DNA of 64,000 bases from an uncultured Clostridia bacterium. Its GTDB lineage: Bacteria; Bacillota; Clostridia; Peptostreptococcales; Anaerovoracaceae. The notes under the pieces were generated by a model that was not told the origin of the DNA, did no database searches, and saw only the letters and a list, made by a program, of their open reading frames with translations. The stretch is taken from the NCBI GenBank assembly GCA_934256595.1, contig CAKQOW010000003.1, positions 11,677 to 75,676 on the forward strand, read 5' to 3'. Both the position numbers and the translations under genes were made by a program. Shown here piece by piece: positions 9,082 through 16,934 of the stretch; the first letter of the stretch is position 1; the number at the start of each line of letters is the position of its first letter.

Positions 9082-9555
9082 ATGTTTTCTATAGGTGATA
9101 AGGTAGTATACCCTATGCAGGGTGCAGGAATAATTGAAAAAATCGAAAGTCAGCACATTTTAGGTGAAGACAGGGATTACTTTGTCCTCAAAACACCTTA
9201 CAGCGATATGAAAATTATGATACCTGTCAAAACCTGCATGCAGACAGGGGTCAGGGCTATCATCAGCGCCGAAGATGTTGATGCGGTTGTAGAGGTCCTA
9301 AGGGGCCCGTCTACCAAGATGAACAGCAACTGGAACCGCAGATACAGAGAAAATATGGACAGACTCAAAACCGGAGATGCCGGAGAGGTGGCCGGAGTAG
9401 TCAGAAATCTAGTTCGTATCGAGAGAGTCAAAAGTCTCTCGGCAGGCGAAAAAAGAATGCTTACAAATGCGCTCAGGATACTTGCCAGCGAGTTTGTAAT
9501 GGTACTTGGAATAGAGCCTGCGGCGGCAGAAAAGCTGATTGACGATGCAATCTAA
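9082..9555 (+). CDS. carD: CarD/CdnL-family RNA polymerase-binding regulator
   Basis: This 157-residue protein starts with the CarD RNA-polymerase-interacting Tudor-like domain (FSIGDKVVYPMQGAGIIEKI, about residues 2-60). A helical C-terminal domain follows (about 65-155, with NWNRRYRENMDRLKTGD). CarD-like proteins bind the polymerase beta subunit and stabilise open promoter complexes, especially at rRNA promoters. It has a housekeeping promoter and is followed 78 bases later by yacL. The carD-yacL-ispD-ispF order is common in Firmicutes, which supports the assignment. Length is typical. Confidence 0.92.
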   Translation: MFSIGDKVVYPMQGAGIIEKIESQHILGEDRDYFVLKTPYSDMKIMIPVKTCMQTGVRAIISAEDVDAVVEVLRGPSTKMNSNWNRRYRENMDRLKTGDAGEVAGVVRNLVRIERVKSLSAGEKRMLTNALRILASEFVMVLGIEPAAAEKLIDDAI

Positions 9556-9633
9556 TTTTCGCATCTTTAAAGGGCGGCTTTGCCGGGGCAGCCTGCGGGG
9601 CTGCCGCAAATATATTCAGAAAGGAGGAAATTT

Positions 9634-10752
9634 ATGTTCAAAGGATTATTCAGAACTTTGTTTACTGTGCTCGGACTGGTTATAGGCTTTGGGCTGACAG
9701 AGCTTACTATTTATCTGCTGAGAAGCGGCGTTCTTGGAACTGACAAAATTGTCCTGTCAACATTTCAGGAAGTTGCGGCAGACGTTGTTTTCGCAATTAT
9801 TTTTGGATTAATATTCTTCAAGCTGACTCCGTTCATAACAAAACAAAGTGAAAAGGCTTCAAAAAACATAGAGTCAAATCTTGCAAGCATACCTACAAAC
9901 AATCTGATAGCGGCTACTATCGGTCTTATACTCGGACTCATAATAGCGTATTTCATAACTCAGATTTACGAAAGCAGCCTGCATATGCCGGTTGTGGTTA
10001 TAGTGCTCAACCTCATAACCTACATAGCTTTGGGCTCAGTGGGAATGATGATAGGCTCCAAGCGAAGCAAGGACCTGTTTTCATCAATTCTTGCAGCAAG
10101 AAAAGGCACATCGTCAAAGAGCAAAGTCAAGGACAGCAGGCCTGCGCCCAAAATCCTTGACACCAGCGTTATAATTGACGGCAGAATTGCCGACATTATG
10201 AAGACAGGCTTCATCGAGGGCGATATTGTAATTCCGGAGTTTGTGCTTGTAGAACTCAGGCATATAGCCGACTCCTCTGACAGCCTCAAACGAAACAGAG
10301 GCAGAAGAGGTCTTGATATTTTAAATAAAATTCAGAGCGAATACGGCATAGAGATATACAACACAACTGCGGAGAAATCACTTGACGAGATACCCGAGGT
10401 TGATGTCAAGCTGTTAAAGCTGGCGCAGATAATGGGCGGCAAGGTGGTTACAAACGACTTTAATCTCAACAAGGTTGCAACTATCAAAGGCGTTGAGGTG
10501 CTTAACATCAATGCCCTTGCAAACACTCTCAAGCCTGTGGTTCTGCCGGGTGAGGATATGGAAGTATTCCTTATCAAAGAGGGCAAGGAGCACGGTCAGG
10601 CGGTTGCATATCTTGATGACGGCACTATGATAGTAGTTGAGGAAGGCTACAGGCATATAGGCAAGAGTACGATGGTAGTTGTAACAAGCGTACTGCAGAC
10701 TTCGGCAGGCCGCATGATATTTGCAAAACCAAAAAAACGACAGGACAGATAA
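9634..10752 (+). CDS. yacL: PIN/TRAM-domain membrane protein (YacL family)
   Basis: This is a 372-residue integral membrane PIN nuclease-like protein. About four hydrophobic segments fill residues 5-140. The PIN domain spans about 170-290, with acidic residues in ILDTSVIIDGRI, FVLVELRHIAD and VVTNDFNL. A TRAM domain (about 300-365) includes EHGQAVAYLDDGTMIVVEEG. The ATG at 9634 is preferred over an upstream in-frame one because AAGGAGG lies seven bases before it and the protein then begins like its family (MFKGLFRTLF). Its last base overlaps the ispDF start. YacL is nearly universal in Firmicutes but its substrate is poorly defined. Confidence 0.93.
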   Translation: MFKGLFRTLFTVLGLVIGFGLTELTIYLLRSGVLGTDKIVLSTFQEVAADVVFAIIFGLIFFKLTPFITKQSEKASKNIESNLASIPTNNLIAATIGLILGLIIAYFITQIYESSLHMPVVVIVLNLITYIALGSVGMMIGSKRSKDLFSSILAARKGTSSKSKVKDSRPAPKILDTSVIIDGRIADIMKTGFIEGDIVIPEFVLVELRHIADSSDSLKRNRGRRGLDILNKIQSEYGIEIYNTTAEKSLDEIPEVDVKLLKLAQIMGGKVVTNDFNLNKVATIKGVEVLNINALANTLKPVVLPGEDMEVFLIKEGKEHGQAVAYLDDGTMIVVEEGYRHIGKSTMVVVTSVLQTSAGRMIFAKPKKRQDR

Positions 10753-11858
10753 TGTACAGAGATAAAACAGTAACAGTAATTATTGCAGCGGCAGGAAGCG
10801 GCAGCCGTATGGGCGGCCGCCTGCCCAAGCAGTATATGAAAACAGGCGGAGAGGTCATACTGCGAAAGACCGTTTCGGTATTTGCCTCCTGCGATATTAT
10901 AGACGAGATAATTGTTGTGGCTGATAAGGCGTATACGGATTTGTGCGAAGAAGTTCTAAGGGGCATAGAGCACAGGACAGCAGCAGGCGGAGCGCAGCGG
11001 CAGGATTCCGTATATGAGGGGCTCAAATGTACAGATACGGATATTGTACTGATACACGACGGCGCCAGACCATTTGTCACACAGCAGATAATTACAGAAG
11101 TAACGGCTGCAGCAGCAGAATACAGGGCTGCTGTTTGTGCTGTAAGGCCAAAGGATACCATCAGAACAGGGCAGGGCACGCTTGACCGCGATGAGCTTTA
11201 TGCGGTGCAGACTCCGCAGGGCTTTGATACGGCGGCGCTTAAAGCAGCCTATGAGTCGGCATATGCCGAAGGCTTTTACGGGACAGATGATGCGGGGATT
11301 GCCGAAAGAGCAGGTCTTGAAATCAGAATTGTTCCCGGAAGCTACAACAACATCAAGATAACAACGAGAGAGGATTTGCCTATGGAAACCAGAGTCGGCA
11401 CAGGCTATGATGTTCACAGACTTGAAGAGGGCAGGAAGCTGATACTCGGAGGCGTATGCATACCTTTTGAAAGAGGGCTTCTTGGTCACTCCGATGCAGA
11501 TGTGCTGACCCACGCAATAATGGACGCGCTGCTTGGAGCGGCAGCTCTCGGCGATATAGGGAAGCTGTTCCCGGACACCGATGACAGATACAAGGGTATA
11601 TCCAGCATGGAGCTTTTGAAAGCCGTCGGAGAGGCCGTAGCAGATGCGGGCTACAGCATAGGCAACATAGACGCCACACTTGTGGCGCAGAAACCTAAAG
11701 TTGCGCCATATATTGAAGCGATGAGAGCAAACATAGCGGAGGCTCTTGAAATTGACGCAGGCATAGTCAGCGTCAAGGCGACAACCACAGAAAAACTTGG
11801 ATTTGCAGGCAGACAGGAGGGTATGGAAGCCCAGGCTGTATGTATTCTAAACAGATAG
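10752..11858 (+). CDS. ispDF: Bifunctional IspD-IspF enzyme of the MEP isoprenoid pathway
   Basis: This is a fused enzyme of 368 residues. Residues 1 to about 205 are 2-C-methyl-D-erythritol 4-phosphate cytidylyltransferase (nucleotide-binding AAGSGSRMG, VLIHDGARPFV, DELYAVQTPQGF). Residues about 212-368 are 2-C-methyl-D-erythritol 2,4-cyclodiphosphate synthase (RVGTGYDVHRL, LLGHSDADVLTHA with metal-binding Asp/His, and the end VSVKATTTEKLGF). The linker is only a few residues. Together they make the cyclodiphosphate intermediate from MEP; the intermediate IspE step is elsewhere. The gene follows yacL with a one-base overlap and precedes proS by 15 bases. In Bacillus ispD and ispF are separate adjacent genes. 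Confidence 0.95.
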   Translation: MYRDKTVTVIIAAAGSGSRMGGRLPKQYMKTGGEVILRKTVSVFASCDIIDEIIVVADKAYTDLCEEVLRGIEHRTAAGGAQRQDSVYEGLKCTDTDIVLIHDGARPFVTQQIITEVTAAAAEYRAAVCAVRPKDTIRTGQGTLDRDELYAVQTPQGFDTAALKAAYESAYAEGFYGTDDAGIAERAGLEIRIVPGSYNNIKITTREDLPMETRVGTGYDVHRLEEGRKLILGGVCIPFERGLLGHSDADVLTHAIMDALLGAAALGDIGKLFPDTDDRYKGISSMELLKAVGEAVADAGYSIGNIDATLVAQKPKVAPYIEAMRANIAEALEIDAGIVSVKATTTEKLGFAGRQEGMEAQAVCILNR

Positions 11859-11873
11859 AAGGAGATTTATATT

Positions 11874-13631
11874 ATGAGACTTTCAAAGATGCACTTAAAG
11901 ACTTTAAGAGAGGTACCTAACGAGGCGGAAATACCAAGTCATATCCTGCTGCTCAGATCAGGAATGATTAAAAAAACCGTTGCAGGTATCTACAGCTACA
12001 TGCCTATGGGCTGGAGAACCGTAAGAAAAATAGAGGATATAGTCAGAGAGGAAATGGACGCAAAAGGCGCTCAGGAGCTGGCAAGCTCAGTACTGCAGCC
12101 TGCGGAGCTGTGGCAGGAAAGCGGCAGATGGGACGCATACGGTCCTGAAATGTGGAGAATTAAGGACAGAAACGGCAGAGATTTCTGCCTCGGACCTACA
12201 GCAGAGGAAGTGTTTACAGACATAATCAAAAGTGATGTAACCTCACACAGACAGCTTCCGCAGATGCTGTATCAGTTTACGGATAAATTCAGAGATGAGG
12301 CTCGTCCTAGATTTGGTATGATGAGATCCCGCGACTTCATAATGAAAGACAACTATTCATTTGACAAGGACCCTGCGGGTATGGACGAAAGCTATGATTT
12401 AATGTTTGACGCCTACAGCAGAGTGTTTACACGCTGCGGACTGAATTTCAGACCTGTAGAGGCGGACAACGGCGCAATAGGCGGCACAGGATCACACGAA
12501 TTTACGGCGCTCTGTGAATACGGTGAATCGGAAATAGTGTACTGCGACCACTGCGACCTTGCAACAACAGTCGAAAAGGCAGAATGCAAGGACGCCCCTG
12601 CGCAGAATGATGAAATGCTTTCTCTCGAAAAGGTTCATACTCCGGGAACCAAGACTATTGAAGAGGTTGCAGACTTCTTAAAGCTTGACAAGAAGCAGAC
12701 TATCAAAGCGCTGCTGTTTGAAACATATGATGCAGACGGAAATGTCGAGGGCTACGTTGCAGCGTTTATCAGAGGCGACAGAGAGCTTAATATGACTAAG
12801 CTTGTAAATGCTCTTGGAATTCACGAATATGCCATTGCCTTTGCAGACGAAGAAAAAATGTCAGCGGCAACAGGCTGCGTAGGCGGATTTACAGGTCCTG
12901 TGGGACTGCATGACTGCAAGGTTGTTGTAGACAGCGAGCTTGTGGGTCTCAAAAACCTGTGCGCAGGCGCATGTGAAACAGACCACCACTTCATAAATGT
13001 AAACTACGGCAGAGACTACAAAGGAGATATCGTAACAGACCTCAAGGTTCTCAAAGAGGGAGATGCCTGCCCTGTATGCGGAGCACCTGTTAAGCATGCA
13101 AGAGGCGTTGAGGTAGGACAGATATTTAAGCTGGGAACTAAATATTCAGAGCCTATGGGAGCAACCTACAAGGACGAAAACCAGAAAGATCAGCTTATCT
13201 GGATGGGCTGCTACGGCATAGGTGTTTCCCGTACTTTCCAGGCGATTATAGATATGCCTGAAAACCACGACGACAACGGTATCATATGGCCTATGTCAGT
13301 TGCGCCTTACCACGCAATTATAACTATCGTAAAGACAGGCGACGAGGCAATGGAAAAGGCTGCGGAGGATATATATGAGAAACTGCAGAATGCTGGAGTT
13401 GAAGTGCTGCTTGATGACAGAAAGGAAAGACCGGGAGTTAAATTCAAGGACGCAGACCTTATGGGTATTCCTGTGGCAATCACAGCGGGAAGAGCTGCGG
13501 CAGACGGCAAAGTTGAGTTCAAATTGAGAAGAGATGCCGAAAAGCAGGAGCTTACAATTGAAGAGGCTGTAGCAAAGACTATTGAGATTGTAAACAGAGA
13601 AAAGGACGGCAGACACTTCTTTAATAAATAA
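11874..13631 (+). CDS. proS: Prolyl-tRNA synthetase, bacterial long type
   Basis: This 585-residue class II synthetase has the bacterial architecture. The catalytic core is split around an editing insertion (class II motif 2 near FRDEARPRFGMMRSRDFIMKD; motif 3 with GIGVSRTFQAIID). A YbaK-like editing domain sits at about residues 230-385 and a C-terminal anticodon-binding domain from about 475. Length is normal (about 570). AGAAGGAG lies upstream of the ATG. It is 15 bases after ispDF, probably in the same transcript, and is the last gene of the conserved block before gene order departs from that of other Firmicutes. Confidence 0.96.
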   Translation: MRLSKMHLKTLREVPNEAEIPSHILLLRSGMIKKTVAGIYSYMPMGWRTVRKIEDIVREEMDAKGAQELASSVLQPAELWQESGRWDAYGPEMWRIKDRNGRDFCLGPTAEEVFTDIIKSDVTSHRQLPQMLYQFTDKFRDEARPRFGMMRSRDFIMKDNYSFDKDPAGMDESYDLMFDAYSRVFTRCGLNFRPVEADNGAIGGTGSHEFTALCEYGESEIVYCDHCDLATTVEKAECKDAPAQNDEMLSLEKVHTPGTKTIEEVADFLKLDKKQTIKALLFETYDADGNVEGYVAAFIRGDRELNMTKLVNALGIHEYAIAFADEEKMSAATGCVGGFTGPVGLHDCKVVVDSELVGLKNLCAGACETDHHFINVNYGRDYKGDIVTDLKVLKEGDACPVCGAPVKHARGVEVGQIFKLGTKYSEPMGATYKDENQKDQLIWMGCYGIGVSRTFQAIIDMPENHDDNGIIWPMSVAPYHAIITIVKTGDEAMEKAAEDIYEKLQNAGVEVLLDDRKERPGVKFKDADLMGIPVAITAGRAAADGKVEFKLRRDAEKQELTIEEAVAKTIEIVNREKDGRHFFNK

Positions 13632-13662
13632 GAGGAATTGCGCAGTTCAAAAGGAGGTTATT

Positions 13663-13878
13663 ATGTCAAGACGAAATGACAGCTGGGTATGCCCTAAATG
13701 CGGCAACAGAGGAGCAGATGTCGATCAGCTTCAGGCAACCGGAGGAAACTTTGCCAAGCTGTTTGATGTGCAGAACAAAAAGTTCAATACAGTAAGCTGT
13801 ACCAAATGCGGCTATACTGAATTATATAGAGGAGAAACCGATGACCTTATGAATGTTATCGATTTCCTGTTCGGATAA
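13663..13878 (+). CDS. Small zinc-ribbon protein (COG3478-like)
   Basis: This 71-residue protein carries one zinc ribbon made of CPKCG (residues 10-14) and CTKCGYTELYRG (about 46-57). The rest is short and polar, and it ends in LMNVIDFLFG. It resembles the predicted nucleic-acid-binding Zn-ribbon family that includes B. subtilis YpzJ, for which no function is established. It lies 31 bases after proS with a strong AAGGAGG and 10 bases before the cyclophilin, so these genes are probably co-transcribed. Confidence 0.8.
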   Translation: MSRRNDSWVCPKCGNRGADVDQLQATGGNFAKLFDVQNKKFNTVSCTKCGYTELYRGETDDLMNVIDFLFG

Positions 13879-13888
13879 GGAGGAAAAA

Positions 13889-14371
13889 ATGAAATACGTT
13901 GTAATAGAAATGGAAAACGGCGATGTTATGAAGGGTGAGCTTTATCCCGAAATCGCGCCTGAAACAGTGGCAAACTTTGAAAAGCTTGTAAATGCAGGCT
14001 TCTATAACGGGCTTACATTCCACAGAGTAATTCCGGGATTTATGATACAGGGCGGCTGCCCTCTCGGAAACGGTACAGGCGGTCCGGGATACGGTATCAA
14101 GGGCGAATTCGCAGCTAACGGATTTGAAAACAATCTGAAGCACGACAGAGGAGTGCTTTCAATGGCAAGAGCAATGGACCCTAATTCAGCAGGCTCACAG
14201 TTCTTCATTATGGTTGAAAAAGCGCCTCACCTTGACGGCTCATATGCAGCTTTCGGCAAGATTACAGAGGGTATGGAAGCGGCTGACACTATCGTAAATC
14301 AGAAGAGAAATATGATGGATAAGCCTAATGTGCCTCAGGTTATGAAAACTGTTAAAATCGTAGAAGAATAG
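13889..14371 (+). CDS. Cyclophilin-type peptidyl-prolyl isomerase
   Basis: This 160-residue single-domain cyclophilin has no signal peptide, so it is cytoplasmic. Motifs visible are FHRVIPGFMIQGG (with the catalytic-type Arg), GSQFFIMVEKAPHLDGSYAAFGKI and NLKHDRGVLSMARA. It catalyses cis-trans isomerisation of proline peptide bonds. The ATG at 13889 is chosen because AAGGAGGA precedes it by five bases; a longer in-frame version would overlap the zinc-ribbon gene. An intrinsic terminator follows, closing the proS transcript. Confidence 0.94.
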   Translation: MKYVVIEMENGDVMKGELYPEIAPETVANFEKLVNAGFYNGLTFHRVIPGFMIQGGCPLGNGTGGPGYGIKGEFAANGFENNLKHDRGVLSMARAMDPNSAGSQFFIMVEKAPHLDGSYAAFGKITEGMEAADTIVNQKRNMMDKPNVPQVMKTVKIVEE

Positions 14372-14383
14372 AGAAACGTTAAA

Positions 14384-14409
14384 GCCCGCAGTTTAGCCTG
14401 CGGGTTTTT
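14384..14409 (+). terminator. Intrinsic terminator after cyclophilin gene
   Basis: CCCGCA (14385-14390) pairs with TGCGGG (14399-14404) and is followed by TTTTT. It is the probable end of the proS-cyclophilin transcript. Confidence 0.8.
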
Positions 14410-14440
14410 AGCGCCTGCAGGCTGGTTTACAGGAGGCATT

Positions 14441-15007
14441 ATGTATTATTCAATGAAATATGAATCACCGATAGGTATGATAACGGTAGCATCGACAGAA
14501 ACCGCTGTAGTCGGACTGTGGTTTGACGGACAGAAATATTTTGAGGATATGGGAGATGCCAAGGCGACAGAAGCAATAAGGAAACAGGGCTTTGCGACAG
14601 GGGAAATGCCGCGTGTTATGGACACCGTAAGGGAATGGCTTGACAGATATTTTGCAGGCGAAAATCCAGATGTAGAGGAGATCCCTCTTGCGCCCTGCGG
14701 AAGCGGCTTCAGACAGATGGTGTGGCAGATTTTGTGCGAGATACCTGCAGGGCAGACTATGACCTACGGACAGATTGCAAAGAAAATAGCAGAGAAAACA
14801 GGCAAAATCACCATGTCGGCGCAGGCAGTAGGCGGTGCCGTAGGACACAATCCGATCTCAATTATAATTCCGTGCCACAGAGTTGTGGGGACAAACGGAA
14901 GCTTTACGGGATATGCGGGAGGCATTGACAAAAAAATAGAGCTTCTTAAACTGGAGGGAGCCGATACAGGAAAGTTTTTTGTTCCCAAAAGAGGAACTGC
15001 GCTTTAA
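14441..15007 (+). CDS. ogt: Methylated-DNA--protein-cysteine methyltransferase (Ogt/AdaB type)
   Basis: This 188-residue suicide repair enzyme removes O6-methyl from guanine. The C-terminal domain contains the helix-turn-helix region (AGQTMTYGQIAKKIAE) and the active-site motif IPCHRVVGTNGSFTGYAGG with acceptor Cys145. The N-terminal ribonuclease-H-like domain (1-90) is typical. The family is about 160-180 residues, so this is slightly long because of an AEKTGKITMSAQ insertion before the active site and a short C-terminal tail (FFVPKRGTAL). An AGGAGG ribosome site is present. Confidence 0.93.
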   Translation: MYYSMKYESPIGMITVASTETAVVGLWFDGQKYFEDMGDAKATEAIRKQGFATGEMPRVMDTVREWLDRYFAGENPDVEEIPLAPCGSGFRQMVWQILCEIPAGQTMTYGQIAKKIAEKTGKITMSAQAVGGAVGHNPISIIIPCHRVVGTNGSFTGYAGGIDKKIELLKLEGADTGKFFVPKRGTAL

Positions 15008-15105
15008 CTTACGGCAGGACTTGATTAAAATACTGGAAAAAGCGCATCATATAGTCTATAATCTATGGTGAACACTTTGAAAATCAAATGACAGGAGGAA
15101 GAACA

Positions 15106-15813
15106 ATGTCAAACATTCCAACACCTCATATTACAGCAAAAAAAGAGGATTTTGCCCAGACAGTATTAATGCCTGGCGATCCGCTCAGAGCTAAATTCAT
15201 AGCAGAAACATTTTTAGAAGATGCAGTGCTTGTAAACAACGTAAGAGGAGTGCAGGGCTATACCGGCACATATAAAGGGAAGAAAGTATCAGTTATGGCA
15301 TCAGGTATGGGTATGCCGTCAATGGGTATATATTCATATGAGCTGTTTAATTTCTATGATGTCAAAAATATTATACGAATAGGTACGGCAGGAGCGCTTC
15401 AGGCAGACCTCAAGATAGGCCAGGTTATACTTGGCATGGGCGCATGCACCGACACAAACTATATGTCACATTTCGAGCTGCCGGGCACTTTTGCGCCGAT
15501 ATGCTCCTACGAGCTTCTCAAAAAAGCAACAGATAAGGCAGAGGAGCTTGGAGTTGTTTATTCGGTAGGCAATATCTATTCAACAGATGTATTCTACAGC
15601 AAGCCTGAAACAACTCCTAAATGGCAGGAGATGGGCGTTATGGCAGTTGAAATGGAAGCTGCGGCACTGTATGCAAACGCCGCGAAGGCAGGCAAGAACG
15701 CTCTTGCAATCTGCACTATTTCGGATAATCTGATTACAGGAGAGTCGACAGATGCCGAAACAAGACAGAAAACATTTACGCAGATGATGGAGATTGCGCT
15801 GGAGATTGCATAG
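15106..15813 (+). CDS. deoD: Purine nucleoside phosphorylase, DeoD type
   Basis: This 235-residue protein of the hexameric (trimeric-high-mass) purine nucleoside phosphorylase family phosphorolyses inosine, guanosine and adenosine in salvage. Family motifs are PTPHITAKKEDFAQTVLMPGDPLRA at the N-terminus, GTAGAL in the phosphate site, MGVMAVEMEAAALY (ribose-binding Met/Glu) and ICTISDNLITGE with the catalytic Asp. The ATG at 15106 is selected from AGGAGG eight bases upstream and the conserved MSNIPTPHI start. TATAAT at 15057-15062 may be its -10 box. Confidence 0.95.
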   Translation: MSNIPTPHITAKKEDFAQTVLMPGDPLRAKFIAETFLEDAVLVNNVRGVQGYTGTYKGKKVSVMASGMGMPSMGIYSYELFNFYDVKNIIRIGTAGALQADLKIGQVILGMGACTDTNYMSHFELPGTFAPICSYELLKKATDKAEELGVVYSVGNIYSTDVFYSKPETTPKWQEMGVMAVEMEAAALYANAAKAGKNALAICTISDNLITGESTDAETRQKTFTQMMEIALEIA

Positions 15814-15848
15814 TAATACGAAGAGCTTTTCATGCAGGAGGCACAGAT

Positions 15849-16070
15849 ATGACAGAAACAAGAAAAAGAATAAATTATACTGTTGCCTGTGTATCGGAAT
15901 TTGCAAAAAGATATGGGATTTCACCCAAGGAAGCGTTTTTGTTTCTTTACGAATATAAGGCAATAGAGTTTCTCAAAGAGCACTATGATATTGAACATAC
16001 GCTTTCATTTGATGATGCGGTTGAAGATATGATGATTATATGCCGCAACAACGGGGGTGAGCTGAAGTGA
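15849..16070 (+). CDS. DUF3791-family protein, presumed partner of a DUF3990 protein
   Basis: This small 73-residue mostly helical protein (RKRINYTVACVSEFAKRYG..., ending in ICRNNGGELK) has the length and pattern of DUF3791. In established gene neighbourhoods DUF3791 proteins sit beside DUF3990 proteins. The stop overlaps by four bases (GTGA) a GTG-started 24-codon remnant of such a protein. It resembles, at the level of hydrophobic pattern, the N-terminal half of the 156-residue protein at 50241-50711. It may be read through from deoD, 35 bases upstream, and has its own GGAGG. An antitoxin-like role is inference. Confidence 0.7.
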   Translation: MTETRKRINYTVACVSEFAKRYGISPKEAFLFLYEYKAIEFLKEHYDIEHTLSFDDAVEDMMIICRNNGGELK

Positions 16071-16141
16071 TACTTTATCACGGTACAAATACAGAAAAAG
16101 CCTCACCGTTTCTGAAGAAGGTGGGTGTGTCATATGAGTAA
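16067..16141 (+). pseudogene. 24-codon remnant of a DUF3990-like (ADP-ribosyltransferase-like) gene
   Basis: Starting at the GTG that overlaps the DUF3791 stop, translation gives 24 residues beginning ILYHGTNTEKASPFLKK and then ends at TAA. The opening L-[YF]-H-G-[TS] block is the first conserved motif of DUF3990 proteins (compare LFHGS in the intact gene at 49792). Everything after it, normally about 125 more residues, is missing. The frame runs straight into the next small gene's start region, which suggests a deletion rather than a point mutation. Confidence 0.6.
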
Positions 16142-16364
16142 GGCAGAAATGCTGATGGAGTATAATACTCAGGATATAATTGAATTTATTATGTCAGACC
16201 TGAATATTGATTATGACGAGGCTATGAAACTTTTTTACAGTTCGGAAACCTTTGAAAAGCTTTATCAGATAGAAACAGGCCTGTATATTGAAAGTGCCGC
16301 ATATGTATATGGGATTTTTCAGGATGAGAGAAACTTTGGAAAAATTGTTCAGGCTGAAATTTAA
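16134..16364 (+). CDS. Small protein, third gene of the decayed DUF3791/DUF3990 module
   Basis: This 76-residue acidic helical protein contains TQDIIEFIMSDLNIDYDEAMKLF then ETGLYIESAAYVYGIFQDE. The ATG at 16134 is favoured because AGGTGG precedes it by nine bases; an in-frame GTG at 16125 would add three residues. The second half (Y-DEAMKLFYSS...GLYIESAAYVYGIF) aligns by eye with the last 50 residues of the 156-residue protein at 50241 (YADAIIRVYNDP...SAYYEPSYVIAEAY). It therefore seems to be the other half of a split partner protein. No named family is assigned with confidence. Confidence 0.65.
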   Translation: MSKAEMLMEYNTQDIIEFIMSDLNIDYDEAMKLFYSSETFEKLYQIETGLYIESAAYVYGIFQDERNFGKIVQAEI

Positions 16365-16377
16365 AAACAGATAACAA

Positions 16378-16450
16378 TAACGGGAATGAGTTTAAACCGC
16401 AATTTTGCTGATGACTTCTGCCGGTACGGCAGGAGTGTCAGCTTTTTTAA
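16378..16450 (+). promoter_or_regulatory. Fluoride (crcB) riboswitch with terminator
   Basis: The segment contains the family signature GCTGATGACTTCTGCC (16407-16422) after an upstream half with AACGGGAATGAG and AAACCGC. The signature can alternatively pair with GGCAGGAGTGTCAGC (16428-16443, wobble included) to form a strong hairpin followed by TTTTTT. Fluoride binding to the aptamer should prevent this terminator and switch on the downstream fluoride channel gene. The position directly before crcB makes the call firm. Confidence 0.88.
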
Positions 16451-16466
16451 TTATCAGGAGGTAAAA

Positions 16467-16838
16467 ATGATACAGATATTAAGTGTAGGAGCAGGCGGCT
16501 TTATAGGCGCAGTTTTGAGATTTCTTATGGGGAAGCTGCCGATTAAGGAAATGACAATATTTCCTGTAAACACCCTTCTCATAAACCTTATAGGGGCGTT
16601 CGTAATAGGCCTTGTGGCAGCAGCAGGCAGCAGATACGGAGCGGAAAACTCCAGTCTGGTACTGTTTCTGAAGGTAGGACTTTGCGGCGGCTTCACCACA
16701 TTTTCAACCTTCTCTCTTGAGGGTCTTACTCTGATACAGGAGGGGCATTTCCTCATCTTTATGGCTTATGCCGTTTCCAGCGTGGCGCTGTGCCTGCTTG
16801 CCGTATGGCTGGGGCATACAGCAGCAGCTTTGTTTTAA
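16467..16838 (+). CDS. crcB: Fluoride ion channel CrcB/FluC
   Basis: This 123-residue membrane protein has four hydrophobic segments and the family motifs GAGGFIGAVLRF near the N-terminus, NTLLINLIGAFVIG and the pore motif GLCGGFTTFSTFSLE. It acts as a dual-topology dimer exporting fluoride. The ATG at 16467 is preferred over the longer frame because AGGAGG lies seven bases upstream and the longer version would start inside the riboswitch. Only one copy is seen, so it likely forms homodimers. Expression is expected to rise with fluoride through the upstream riboswitch. Confidence 0.95.
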   Translation: MIQILSVGAGGFIGAVLRFLMGKLPIKEMTIFPVNTLLINLIGAFVIGLVAAAGSRYGAENSSLVLFLKVGLCGGFTTFSTFSLEGLTLIQEGHFLIFMAYAVSSVALCLLAVWLGHTAAALF

Positions 16839-16856
16839 AAAATTCTGAAAAAGGTA

Positions 16857-16913
16857 TTGACAAAAGGCTAATTGTGTATTAGTGTGTTAGATAACTAGTA
16901 CGCTAGTACACGA
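16857..16913 (+). promoter_or_regulatory. Promoter and inverted-repeat operator of the GntR-ABC operon
   Basis: TTGACA at 16857-16862 is followed by a region with the interrupted inverted repeat GTGTATTAG (16874-16882) and CTAGTACAC (16905-16913), one mismatch between arms. A second TTAG...CTAGTA lies inside. The GTGTACTAN-type half-site is the kind bound by YtrA-subfamily GntR repressors, and the next gene encodes one, so autoregulation is likely. The -10 box is poorly defined (TAGTGT at 16880-16885, 17-base spacing). Confidence 0.6.
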
Positions 16914-16934
16914 TTAAAGAAAGGGGGAGCTGCT

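Noticed and set aside
10625..11513. Minus-strand frames of about 185 residues opposite ispDF
   Set aside because: They are shadows of the fused IspD-IspF coding sequence; the plus frame has all family motifs.
11800..11874. T-box leader before proS, cysE or cysS
   Set aside because: No TGGNACCGCG antiterminator sequence is present upstream of any of these genes.
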